A stretch of 64,000 bases of DNA from Chitinispirillales bacterium (GTDB lineage Bacteria; Fibrobacterota; Chitinivibrionia; Chitinivibrionales; Chitinivibrionaceae): assembly GCA_031254455.1 (NCBI GenBank), contig JAIRUI010000117.1:1-64000 (forward strand), in the 5' to 3' direction. Positions 17,069 through 24,942 of the stretch are shown in pieces; position 1 is the first letter of the stretch, and each line of letters opens with the position of its first letter. Position numbers and translations under genes: made by a program. The notes beneath the pieces were generated by a model. That model ran no database searches and was not told the DNA's origin. It saw only the letters and a program-made list of their open reading frames with translations.

Positions 17069-17923
17069 ATGTCTAGAATCTTTTCGTTGTTATTTATTTT
17101 ATTGTCGACTGCGCCTATAACGCCCTTAATAGCGCAATGCCTTACTTTATCGAACGGAATACGACCCTCGTGGGTTAACAGCTCCCGTTACCGTCCGCAA
17201 GAAACGAGTCGTTCCGATTTCGTCTTGATTTTCGTTGAAGGACGAACGTTGGACGAAGTGCGCAGACGAGCCGAAGCGGAAGTTTTTTCGACTCGCAGCA
17301 GAGCGGCGGCGAGCGAATGGGGAAAATTATATAAAAAAAACGACAGCATGGTGTTTCAATCCGAAAATCCAGAAGAGTTTTTGGTCAGAGCTCAGTGTCT
17401 CGGCGAGCATCTTGAATGCAGAGCGGGCAAATACAGACTTTGGCAGCTTGTACAGACAGCGAAAATACCGTATCCCGAACCGCTTGAAACTATTTCAAGA
17501 GACCAAATCAGAAAATTGGAAAAAACCGCATTGGGACTTAAACCGTTTGTACCCGGTATGGCTCAAATCTACAAAGACAGTAATGCAAAAGGCGTATTTT
17601 TTATCGTCGGAACGTCAATTCTCGCCGGCGGCATCGTAACAACAGAGTTGTTTCGCGCAGACAATGCGTCAAAAGTAAATACGACTTTCAAAATGTCTCA
17701 GAGAAAGGCATATATAGACAACGCCAATACTTTGCAAAACTGGCGCAACGTTTCCATAGCGGCAACCGGTGCGTTTTACCTTTGGAATGTAATAGACGGT
17801 TTTGTATCAAAAAGACGGAACGACGGTAACAAATTTACGCAGATGTTCGATTCTGATTTTAAGATAACCCCCTACGCAGATTTATATGGGACAGGCGGTT
17901 TAATTTTGAGTTTTGGTTTTTAG
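17069..17923 (+). CDS. Hypothetical exported membrane-associated protein
   Basis: 284 residues, starting at the ATG at 17069, which has AAAAAAGG 8 bases upstream; a TTG 21 bases earlier is less likely. Residues 1-24 are a signal peptide (ending P-L-I-A-Q). The N-terminal half is soluble and Arg/Glu-rich. Two hydrophobic segments follow at about 182-200 and 231-248. The stretch LGLKPFVPGMAQIYKDSNAKG resembles proteins of the DUF5683 type (L-x-P-G-x-G-Q-x-Y), a small membrane domain common in the FCB group. The pair with the lipoprotein at 16422 suggests one functional unit. The role is unknown. Confidence 0.55.
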   Translation: MSRIFSLLFILLSTAPITPLIAQCLTLSNGIRPSWVNSSRYRPQETSRSDFVLIFVEGRTLDEVRRRAEAEVFSTRSRAAASEWGKLYKKNDSMVFQSENPEEFLVRAQCLGEHLECRAGKYRLWQLVQTAKIPYPEPLETISRDQIRKLEKTALGLKPFVPGMAQIYKDSNAKGVFFIVGTSILAGGIVTTELFRADNASKVNTTFKMSQRKAYIDNANTLQNWRNVSIAATGAFYLWNVIDGFVSKRRNDGNKFTQMFDSDFKITPYADLYGTGGLILSFGF

Positions 17924-17939
17924 AGAGAAGGAAATTGAA

Positions 17940-18272
17940 ATGAAAAAATATTTAAATGTTTTTTGTACTTTGGCAGTAGCGTCTATATTCTTAGTTTCTT
18001 GTGCGAAAGAAGAATTTGATAATTTCGGCGGGATTCACGGCACGGTAACCGACAAATTTACAGGCGAACCGATAGTAAACGCGAGTGTTTTATTGTCTCC
18101 GGACGGAACGAACAGATTGACCGACTGGGAAGGTAATTACCAGTTTACAAATTTGGAACCGGGGCAATATTCCGTTAATGTTCAGCACATAGACTACAAA
18201 ACCGACCGAAACATTGTTACCGTACGAGTCGGAGAGAGCGCTTTGGTAAATTTTTTACTAACAGTAGAATAG
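17940..18272 (+). CDS. Small lipoprotein with carboxypeptidase-regulatory-like (CarbopepD) domain
   Basis: 110 residues from the ATG at 17940 (GAGAAGG upstream). The lipobox L-V-S-C puts the lipidated Cys at 21. The rest is one beta-sandwich domain of the carboxypeptidase-regulatory-like type: G-G-I-H-G-T-V-T-D...G-E-P-I-V-N-A-S-V...L-T-D-W-E-G-N-Y-Q-F-T-N-L-E-P-G-Q-Y-S-V. The same domain is the N-terminal module of the 630-residue lipoprotein that follows 25 bases downstream, so this gene may be a free-standing version or a duplication product. Surface or periplasmic binding is likely. No enzymatic residues are seen. Confidence 0.75.
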   Translation: MKKYLNVFCTLAVASIFLVSCAKEEFDNFGGIHGTVTDKFTGEPIVNASVLLSPDGTNRLTDWEGNYQFTNLEPGQYSVNVQHIDYKTDRNIVTVRVGESALVNFLLTVE

Positions 18273-18297
18273 ATATATATAGAAAGGAAGACTATTT

Positions 18298-20190
18298 ATG
18301 AAAAAAGTTTTATATTTTATTGTAGCAGGGTTGTGCTTTTGGTTTTATTCCTGTGCGGATACGAACGATACTTCCGACGAAGACAACGGCGGCATATTCG
18401 GTTTTGTTACAGATTTTTTCGACGGAGAACCTATTAACAACGCAAACGTTCAACTTCGTCCAAGCGGAACGACTCAACAGACCGGAGCTAACGGACGGTT
18501 TGAATTTCTGAATGTTAAACCGGGGAGCTACTCAATAACCGTTACAAAATCATATTATTCCGACCTTGTCGACCCGTACACAATAATCGTCAAAGCAAAC
18601 ACCGCTTCTCAAAGAGACGTTATGATTGAAAGACAGCCAAGAGTTTTGAGATTATTAGCCGCAGACGGAACAATGAATGATATAACCGGACTTAACTTCG
18701 GTAACACGAACGATGTACGCTCCTTCAATATTTTTAACGAAAATCCCTATAAATTGGAATGGACGATAGAGAACAACACCGAATGGGTCATAGTAAATCC
18801 GTTGAGCGGAACGGTGAATCCCAACGGCGGATTGCAACCGATAACTGTTACAATAGACCGCAGTAAAAAAGACGATGATGTTAATAGCGCCGGTATCTCC
18901 ATTGTTCCAAGTTCAAATTCAAATCCAAAATTCCCTACCAGAGATTTGACGATTTCCACGCAAATCGGAACCGCCGCGCTTTCACTTAACGTTAATCCGG
19001 CAAGCGGCGGCAAGGTATCGCGTTTACCGGACTCGGAGTCATATACTTTGGGAACAACCGTTACGATTACCGCCGACGCGGCGTCCGGCTATGTATTTAC
19101 TGAATGGACGGGAGGAGCGGTCGCCAATCAAAACAACGCATCTACGACAATTACTTTAAATTCAAACGCTGCGCTTACAGCAAATTTTCAACGTCAAGAC
19201 GACATCCCTATCGGAACATCGTTGGCGGCACAATTACTGGCGCTCCATACAAACGCGGAAAGCGACAAAGAATATATTATTGAATTAAGCGGTAACGAAA
19301 ATATAGGCGCCCAGCCGCTCTCTTTTGCTGGCAGAAGCAATATCACCGTACGAATTAAAGGGGTCGGAGGAGAAAGAATAATCACGCTAACAGATAAGGG
19401 GGCGCTTTTCACTATAAATTCAGGTATTACTCTTATATTGGACAACGGAGTTACGCTTCGTGGAAATAACAGTAACAACGTATCGTTAATTTATGTCAAC
19501 GGCAGAGGGACGCTGATAATGAAAACTGGCTCAAAGATTTCGAGTAATCCGTATCGCGGAGTGTATGTGGCTACCGATGGAAACTTTTTGATGGAAGGCG
19601 GTGAAATTTCAAACAATAAAGCCAACGGCACTTCTTATGGCGGCGGTGTGTATGTTGGTGCGGGAGGAAATTTCTTATTGGAAAATGGAAGAATCTCAGG
19701 TAATACCGCTTCTTATGGCGGCGGCGTATATGTTTACAACGGACTCTTTACAGCGACCGGAGGTGAAATTTCAGGCAATACCGCTTCTTATAATGGCGGC
19801 GGTGTGTATGTGGAAAACGGGAATTTTATTATGGAAGGCGGCAAAATTTCAAACAATAAAGCCAACGGCACTTCTTATGGCGGCGGCGGTGTGTATGTGG
19901 AAAACGGGAATTTTATTATGACAGATGGTGAAATCTCTGTTAATACCGCCCGTTCCGGCGGCGGTGTGTTTGTGTACGGCAATGCAAGTATCGCTAAAAC
20001 CGGCGGGATTATTTACGGTTATGATATAAAAGACAACAACAGGAATACGGCGACAGCGGGGATAACAAGTACCGACAAAGGTCATGCTGTGTTTGTAAAC
20101 ACTAATCCCAACAAACGCAGAGAAACCACCGCAGGCAAAGAATTGAATTTGGATTCAAAAGTGACAGGCGCCGCAGGCGGATGGGAATAA
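18298..20190 (+). CDS. Multidomain surface lipoprotein: CarbopepD, BACON-like, InlB-like and beta-helix
   Basis: 630 residues. Signal peptide with lipidated Cys19. Domains in order: carboxypeptidase-regulatory-like (about 27-105); a BACON-like or Ig-like domain (about 115-225, W-T-I-E-N-N-T-E-W-V...P-L-S-G-T-V); a divergent InlB B-repeat (about 228-300, V-N-P-A-S-G-G-K-V...A-S-G-Y-V-F-T-E-W-T-G); a linker domain similar to residues 45-125 of the lipoprotein at 15247; then beta-helix rungs of G-G-G-V-Y-V / G-G-E-I-S-x-N type (about 420-570). It ends in the same C-terminal signature ...G-A-A-G-G-W-E. It is probably an adhesin or polysaccharide-binding surface protein. Near-identical internal DNA repeats make it prone to length change. 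Confidence 0.78.
   Translation: MKKVLYFIVAGLCFWFYSCADTNDTSDEDNGGIFGFVTDFFDGEPINNANVQLRPSGTTQQTGANGRFEFLNVKPGSYSITVTKSYYSDLVDPYTIIVKANTASQRDVMIERQPRVLRLLAADGTMNDITGLNFGNTNDVRSFNIFNENPYKLEWTIENNTEWVIVNPLSGTVNPNGGLQPITVTIDRSKKDDDVNSAGISIVPSSNSNPKFPTRDLTISTQIGTAALSLNVNPASGGKVSRLPDSESYTLGTTVTITADAASGYVFTEWTGGAVANQNNASTTITLNSNAALTANFQRQDDIPIGTSLAAQLLALHTNAESDKEYIIELSGNENIGAQPLSFAGRSNITVRIKGVGGERIITLTDKGALFTINSGITLILDNGVTLRGNNSNNVSLIYVNGRGTLIMKTGSKISSNPYRGVYVATDGNFLMEGGEISNNKANGTSYGGGVYVGAGGNFLLENGRISGNTASYGGGVYVYNGLFTATGGEISGNTASYNGGGVYVENGNFIMEGGKISNNKANGTSYGGGGVYVENGNFIMTDGEISVNTARSGGGVFVYGNASIAKTGGIIYGYDIKDNNRNTATAGITSTDKGHAVFVNTNPNKRRETTAGKELNLDSKVTGAAGGWE
19604..19920 (+). repeat. Near-perfect direct repeats in the beta-helix coding region
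   Basis: A 43-base block is identical at 19604-19646 and 19844-19886 (240 bases apart). A 39-base block is identical at 19795-19833 and 19882-19920 (87 bases apart). Both spacings are multiples of three, so recombination would add or remove whole beta-helix rungs in frame. Confidence 0.85.
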
Positions 20191-20262
20191 AGAATGGTAA
20201 ACGATAGAAAACTAAAAATGTTTGAGCTCCAAACGGGAAATTTAGCGAAAGAAGAATGAGTT

Positions 20263-22227
20263 ATGGCGAACAGCGGCAAAAAAATAAAAAACGGTGAGCT
20301 TAAGAAATATTATCCGACATATGAAGTTAAGTCGGTATTAAACTATAAAAACGGGAAACTTGACGGAGAACAAAAATATTATTACTTGAGCGGAAAACTT
20401 GAAAAGGTAAGAAATTATAAAGACGGAAAATCGGTTGGAAGATTTGAGCGTTACTACGAGAACGAACGGCTTGAATTAGCGGTAAACTACAAGGATGGAA
20501 TATTAGACGGAAAATGGGAAGAGTATTGCAAAAACGGACAACTTTATGTAAGAGGAAATTACAAAAACAACAAAAAAGACGGAAAATGGGAAAGATATTA
20601 CAATAACGAGAAAATTGAAATCACAGGAAATTTTAAAGACGATGAAAAAGATGGAGAATGGAAGCATTACTACGAGAACGGAAAACTTAAAACGGTAGAG
20701 AATTACAAATATGGAGAGTTATTTAAAAAATTTGATAAGTATTTCGAAAACGGGAAGGTTAAAACCGAATTTCTTAGCAACCGTAGTAAACAAGATGATA
20801 ATCATGAACAGCTGAATTATTTTGATAACAAAAATTTTATAATGTCTGAATATTACGACAGAGACGGAGTGATAGAAAGTAGATGTTACAAAGTTAAAAG
20901 AATGTTGTACGCCGTAACAGATGTTTCGGAACGATGTGGAATCTTGAACGGAGAACAGAAATATTATTACGAGAATGGGCAGCTTGAAAAAACGAGGAAC
21001 TACAAAGACGGAGAACCTGTCGGAAGGTTTGAGCGTTATCACGAAAACGGACAGCTTGAATTGGCGGTAAACTACAAGGATGGAATATTAGACGGAAAAC
21101 GGGAAGAGTACTACGATAACGGACAACTTTATGTAAGAGGAAATTTCAAAAACAACAAAAAAGATGGAAAATGGGAAGAGTACTACGACGACGGACGACT
21201 TCGTGCAACAGGGAATTTTAAAGATGATGAAAAAGACGGTGAATGGAAGTATTACCACGAGAACGGACAACTCAAAACGGTAGAAAATTACAAATACGGA
21301 GGAATTATTAAAAAATTTGATAAATATTTCGAAAACGGGAAAGTTAAAACCGAAATACATGGAAATCGGTTTGATGCAGGAAATGGCGACATTGGTTTGT
21401 TTTATTACTACGACAGCAAGCATCCCATAATATGTGAATATTACGATAAAGACAAAGTGTTAAAAAGCAAAACTTACCCCGACGAGACGGGAATGTTTTG
21501 CATCGAAACAGATGTTTCGTCATTGTATTGTGGAATATTAGACGGAGAAAGGAAAGAGTTTTACGAAAATGGAAAAGTTAAAATTATAGGAAATTACAAA
21601 GATGATAAAAAAGACGGAAAACACGAGTGTTATTATGAAAATGGACAACTTGAAGAAGTGATATATTATAAAGACGGTAATATAGACTTTGATGAGGAAT
21701 TTAAAGAATATTATGAGAATGGAATATTAAAAAAAGAATATAACTACAACAAAGATGGTGGCAGAATATGGAAAGGGTATTACGAGAACGGGCAACTTAA
21801 AACAATAGAAGATATCAGCAGTAAAACTGAAGAATATTATGAGAACGGAATACTTAAAAAAACCGGAAATCGCAAAGACGGGAAGTTAAACGGTAAATGG
21901 AAAGAGTTTTACGAAAATGGGAAAGTTAAAATTATAGGAAATTACAAAAATGGGACGTTATACGGAAAATACGAGAGTTATTACAAGAATGGAAAACCTG
22001 AAATTGTAGGAAATGTAGAAGGAATAGACAAATTCGGAAAGATTCTCTTTAACGGAAAACACGAGCGTTATTATGAAAACGGAAAACTTAAAATAACCGG
22101 AGACTACAAAGACGGAGTGTTAAGCGGAAAATTGTACTACAAAAACGGGAAACTTAAAAAAACAGGAAATTTTAAAGACACCGAATTAGACCCCAAATAT
22201 GGGTTTCATAGAGATTTTGATTGGTAA
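20263..22227 (+). CDS. Large YwqK/MORN-like repeat protein
   Basis: 654 residues made almost wholly of repeats of about 22-24 residues with consensus K-(D/N)-G-x-x-(D/N)-G-x-x-x-x-Y-Y-E-N-G-x-L-x-x-x-x-N-Y. This is the MORN-variant repeat of the YwqK family, whose members include presumed antitoxins or immunity proteins. A segment of about 195 residues is duplicated in tandem (residues about 32-226 and 227-424), each unit ending in a non-repeat insert (Y-Y-D-x-D...T-D-V-S). A third partial unit starts at 425. There is no signal peptide, so a cytoplasmic location is likely. The ribosome-binding site (GAAAGAAG) is moderate. It sits between surface lipoproteins and a decayed copy of one. Its function is unknown; polymorphic-toxin immunity or a scaffold role is possible. 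Confidence 0.75.
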   Translation: MANSGKKIKNGELKKYYPTYEVKSVLNYKNGKLDGEQKYYYLSGKLEKVRNYKDGKSVGRFERYYENERLELAVNYKDGILDGKWEEYCKNGQLYVRGNYKNNKKDGKWERYYNNEKIEITGNFKDDEKDGEWKHYYENGKLKTVENYKYGELFKKFDKYFENGKVKTEFLSNRSKQDDNHEQLNYFDNKNFIMSEYYDRDGVIESRCYKVKRMLYAVTDVSERCGILNGEQKYYYENGQLEKTRNYKDGEPVGRFERYHENGQLELAVNYKDGILDGKREEYYDNGQLYVRGNFKNNKKDGKWEEYYDDGRLRATGNFKDDEKDGEWKYYHENGQLKTVENYKYGGIIKKFDKYFENGKVKTEIHGNRFDAGNGDIGLFYYYDSKHPIICEYYDKDKVLKSKTYPDETGMFCIETDVSSLYCGILDGERKEFYENGKVKIIGNYKDDKKDGKHECYYENGQLEEVIYYKDGNIDFDEEFKEYYENGILKKEYNYNKDGGRIWKGYYENGQLKTIEDISSKTEEYYENGILKKTGNRKDGKLNGKWKEFYENGKVKIIGNYKNGTLYGKYESYYKNGKPEIVGNVEGIDKFGKILFNGKHERYYENGKLKITGDYKDGVLSGKLYYKNGKLKKTGNFKDTELDPKYGFHRDFDW

Positions 22228-22253
22228 TGAATAGGTTTTACAGAAACGAGAAA

Positions 22254-22417
22254 ATGATTGTGGATATGAATGAGAAAGCGGAAACGGGTATAATTGATAC
22301 TAACAAGGTCATGCGATGTTTGTCAATACTAATTCGGATATGCACAGAGAAACTACCGCAGGTAATGAGTTGAATCTTGATTCAAAAGTGACAGGCGCCG
22401 CAGGCGGGTGGGAATAA
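22254..22417 (+). pseudogene. Decayed C-terminal remnant of a beta-helix lipoprotein
   Basis: Bases 22307-22417 translate as 36 residues ending in the same G-H-A-(M/V)-F-V-N-T-N...R-E-T-T-A-G...L-D-S-K-V-T-G-A-A-G-G-W-E as the lipoproteins at 15247 and 18298, with near-identical DNA over the last 50 or so bases. Upstream, 22254-22306 reads in another frame as I-V-D-M-N-E-K-A-E-T-G-I-I-D-T-N-K, which lines up with the intact proteins if one A is restored near 22306. No start codon or upstream domains remain. It is a third family member, broken by truncation and a frameshift. Confidence 0.85.
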
Positions 22418-22475
22418 ACCGAGAAATAAATAACAATGGCGGACGTGGCAGCAAAACGTAGAAAGAAAAGGTTTT

Positions 22476-22856
22476 ATGGAAGTTAATGGCGATATTGCTA
22501 AACTCATGAAATTAATGAATGTCGAAGGCTCTATGTTACAATTTTTGGAAATAGGGATTAAAATGGGAATCGACCAAATTGAAGCGGAATGTGAAGGTTT
22601 TCCGTCAGAAGAGTACTATAAAAGAATTATGCAAAAGGTGAATATGGGTATTCTGCTTAATCAGATGATGTCCATTTATAGCCGCTATTATACACGAGAA
22701 GAAATAGCAGGGCTTATCGCTTTTTACGAAACGCCTGTTGGTGCAAAACAGATCAAAGAAATCCCTGCAATTTTGCAGGAAATAATTGTCGCAAATCAGA
22801 TATGGGTTGAGCGAATAGCAGAAAATATAAACAATGAATTTGGAGAAATATCTTAA
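22476..22856 (+). CDS. DUF2059-like protein, copy 1
   Basis: 126 residues. The C-terminal half, Y-S-R-Y-Y-T-R-E-E-I-A-G-L-I-A-F-Y-E-T-P-V-G, followed by a helix ending in Q-E-I, is the signature of DUF2059 (all-alpha). Family members are normally exported. This one has no signal peptide: it starts M-E-V-N-G-D-I-A-K-L-M-K. The N-terminal part predicts as helices. The next gene (22870) is a divergent paralogue, and an AAAAGGAG site at the end of this gene serves it. Function unknown. It opens the accessory run of + strand genes. Confidence 0.6.
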   Translation: MEVNGDIAKLMKLMNVEGSMLQFLEIGIKMGIDQIEAECEGFPSEEYYKRIMQKVNMGILLNQMMSIYSRYYTREEIAGLIAFYETPVGAKQIKEIPAILQEIIVANQIWVERIAENINNEFGEIS

Positions 22857-22869
22857 AAGGAGATTTAAA

Positions 22870-23241
22870 ATGATGAACGAAACACACAAACTGTTTTACT
22901 TAATGGGATTTGACTTTAACGTGATAACATCACAAATGTTGGAACCTATGATTGAACACGTTAACGAACAAATTCCAAACATTTCTGATTCATTTTGGGA
23001 TAAATTTCGCAACGACCTTGATGCCGAAAGCCTGCGCAAAATGTACGCAGATATTTATGAACAACATTTTACTCATAAAGAAATATCTGATCTTATTGAG
23101 TTTCACGAAAGTGTCTTAGGAAAGAAAACGGTTAAAGCTAACCAACAAATCGCTTTGGAAAGCCAAGCTATTTCGTCGGCATATTTTGAAGCATTGGGAA
23201 ATGAAGTTATGAAAGAATTGCTTGCAGAAAATAACGCTTAA
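22870..23241 (+). CDS. DUF2059-like protein, copy 2
   Basis: 123 residues from the ATG at 22870, 8 bases after AAAAGGAG. The core Y-E-Q-H-F-T-H-K-E-I-S-D-L-I-E-F-H-E-S-V-L-G matches DUF2059 and the upstream gene. It too lacks a signal peptide. The two genes are 13 bases apart and clearly co-transcribed. They share the domain, but overall identity is low, so the duplication is old. Function unknown; a cytoplasmic helical pair is what the sequence supports. Confidence 0.6.
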   Translation: MMNETHKLFYLMGFDFNVITSQMLEPMIEHVNEQIPNISDSFWDKFRNDLDAESLRKMYADIYEQHFTHKEISDLIEFHESVLGKKTVKANQQIALESQAISSAYFEALGNEVMKELLAENNA

Positions 23242-23351
23242 GAGAATAATTTGAGAGTTTTACATTAATATGAAAGGACGGGAAATCTAAAATCTTACGT
23301 GTATTTGAACGAAACACAAGAAGGGTATATCTTGCCCCAAAGAAAAGATAG

Positions 23352-23373
23352 TATCAGTATAATTTTACTGATA
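23352..23373. promoter_or_regulatory. Hairpin upstream of the membrane protein gene at 23407
   Basis: TATCAGTA (23352-23359) pairs with TACTGATA (23366-23373) around a 6-base loop. There is no T-run, so an operator or mRNA element is more likely than a terminator. The 165 bases between 23241 and 23407 hold no convincing gene. Confidence 0.35.
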
Positions 23374-23406
23374 GCAAATATAAATAAATTTTTCTAAGGA
23401 GAAAAA

Positions 23407-24039
23407 ATGGAACAGTACATTCAAACTAGTTTTTGGCATGCACTTGCAGTAGTATTTATTGTTGGTGCAGTTATGAAGTTTATTTTCAGAGGTATTCCTG
23501 CGACATTTAAACCGAACTTTGATATCGTTGGTGTTGGTATTTTAGCATTTCTTTTTCTATACATTTGGCACATTCGTCACGGAGTAGGATGGCTTGTTTT
23601 GGGAATTATAGATGCGATTTTATTTATATACTCTATTTTTAGGCGATTCTATAAGAAACCGGTCACAGATAGTACACTTCCAAATGAAATCGCGGAATTT
23701 GCAAAAAGTCTAAATTTACCCAAACTTATTTCTGCTGATTTGCAAATGGAATCAATTGAAGCACTTCCCGGCAAGAAAATTTTATATACCTATACTATGA
23801 TAAATGTTCCCATAGGACAAACACTTGCTCAGAATGACTTATCAAGTATACGAAACGAATTGATTAAAGGTGTTAAAACTGATGATGTGTCGTTGGCTCG
23901 CTACCGCGAAAACGATGTCACTTTTATTTACAAATATATGGATAAAGAAAAACAAGGTCAAGTTGGTATTTTTGAAATCACGCCGAGCGATTACAAAGAA
24001 TCCAAATTGAAGCCGGAAGTGGTAAGATATGATTATTAA
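23407..24039 (+). CDS. Membrane protein with C-terminal soluble domain, unknown family
   Basis: 210 residues. Hydrophobic segments at about 10-28, 38-56 and 60-78 suggest three membrane helices, followed by an R-R-F-Y-K-K basic stop. Residues 90-210 form a soluble alpha/beta domain (K-K-I-L-Y-T-Y-T-M-I-N-V-P...F-I-Y-K-Y-M-D) with no motif I know. AAGGAGAAAAA precedes the ATG. It lies among other unknown proteins on the same strand. A sensing role is only a guess. Confidence 0.6.
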   Translation: MEQYIQTSFWHALAVVFIVGAVMKFIFRGIPATFKPNFDIVGVGILAFLFLYIWHIRHGVGWLVLGIIDAILFIYSIFRRFYKKPVTDSTLPNEIAEFAKSLNLPKLISADLQMESIEALPGKKILYTYTMINVPIGQTLAQNDLSSIRNELIKGVKTDDVSLARYRENDVTFIYKYMDKEKQGQVGIFEITPSDYKESKLKPEVVRYDY

Positions 24040-24100
24040 AGACAAGGTTCAAAGAAAAGAATTGGTTACAGAATAATTAAAACGAAAAAGGAGGTGTATT

Positions 24101-24265
24101 ATGTGTCCATTTTTTCGAGCGGCGTACAATACTTGCAAATTTTTTGATACATATCAAGAAGGGTATCAAAAGGAACATTACTGTCAGGGTAGTGACTGGC
24201 AGAATTGTGCAAATTATTACAAAAGAAGTTCTGAAGAGAAATTAAGAGCCGCTGCGAAGTCTTGA
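24101..24265 (+). CDS. Tiny Cys-rich protein, paralogue of 24725
   Basis: 54 codons, preceded by a very strong ribosome-binding site (AAAGGAGGTG, 5 bases before the ATG). The pattern C-P-F-F...C-K-F-F-D-T-Y-Q-E...C-x(6)-W-Q-N-C-A-N-Y-Y-K-R-S has four Cys and matches the 62-residue protein at 24725 (C-P-Y-Y...C-N-F-F-G-T-Y-Q-E...C...W-K-Q-C-A-N-Y-T-N-R-S). Conservation of the Cys, the aromatic residues and the tail shows that it is a real gene and suggests metal binding (Cys4) or disulphides. No signal peptide. Family not recognised. Confidence 0.75.
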   Translation: MCPFFRAAYNTCKFFDTYQEGYQKEHYCQGSDWQNCANYYKRSSEEKLRAAAKS

Positions 24266-24308
24266 TTTGTAGTCAGGGAAATTAAAAAATTAAGGAGATG
24301 TAAAAACG

Positions 24309-24707
24309 ATGGAAGATTTTTCTAAACAAGAAGTAACTTTATCAAAACACGAATTAGATTCAATCTTGCGTTTCTGTTTACTGCAAAACTTGATTGAAGA
24401 ATATTTCTTGAAACAGGATAGTGGATACTACTGTACTTTTGAAATCGACAAACGCTTCGGAGAAAATAGCGATCTGTTTTTTCCAGGATTCGTTTTCCGT
24501 ATAAAAGACGACGAATTTTACATTTCGGAATACGGATACCTATTAGAGAATCCGTATGAAATAGCCAGCAAGATAGAGGAAAATGTAGGGCTTCAAACAA
24601 GAGTTTCAGATAAAAACGATATTGTCGCCTACAAAATTGAAGCGTCTGAGGAAATTGTCGCTAAACTCATTGAAATATGTAATTCTTTAGTTATGCCGCA
24701 AATTTAA
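24309..24707 (+). CDS. Hypothetical small soluble protein
   Basis: 132 residues, acidic, no signal peptide or membrane helix. The N-terminal 35 residues predict as helix. The middle (C-T-F-E-I-D-K-R-F-G...F-R-I-K-D-D-E-F-Y-I-S-E-Y-G-Y) is beta. The C-terminus E-A-S-E-E-I-V-A-K-L-I-E-I-C-N is a helix. The layout resembles small chaperone- or immunity-like folds, but I recognise no family. AAGGAGATG lies upstream. It sits between the two tiny Cys-rich paralogues, in the order small-Cys, this protein, small-Cys. Confidence 0.6.
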   Translation: MEDFSKQEVTLSKHELDSILRFCLLQNLIEEYFLKQDSGYYCTFEIDKRFGENSDLFFPGFVFRIKDDEFYISEYGYLLENPYEIASKIEENVGLQTRVSDKNDIVAYKIEASEEIVAKLIEICNSLVMPQI

Positions 24708-24724
24708 AGAAAAGGGAGTGTATT

Positions 24725-24913
24725 ATGTCAGATACCGTAATGTGTCCGTATTATCAAACGGAATATAAACTTTGTAATTTTTTTGGAACGTATCAAGAAA
24801 ATAGAGAATACAATTGCTTAGACAGCTACAATTGGAAACAATGTGCAAATTATACAAACAGAAGTTTGGAAGACAAAGTGGCAAAACGTTTGCGACCGAA
24901 TCCTGATTTGTAA
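24725..24913 (+). CDS. Tiny Cys-rich protein, paralogue of 24101
   Basis: 62 residues. Four Cys in the pattern C-P-Y-Y-x(6)-C-N-F-F-G-T-Y-Q-E-x(6)-C-x(6)-W-K-Q-C-A-N-Y, the same as in the 54-residue protein at 24101. AAAAGGGAGTG precedes the ATG. The charged C-terminus (E-D-K-V-A-K-R-L-R-P) lacks hydrophobic segments, so a small cytoplasmic metal-binding or adaptor protein is likely. Two such genes flanking one gene suggests duplication within the island. Unknown family. Confidence 0.7.
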   Translation: MSDTVMCPYYQTEYKLCNFFGTYQENREYNCLDSYNWKQCANYTNRSLEDKVAKRLRPNPDL

Positions 24914-24942
24914 TCATATGTAAAAAAGGGAGAGAGAAAGTT

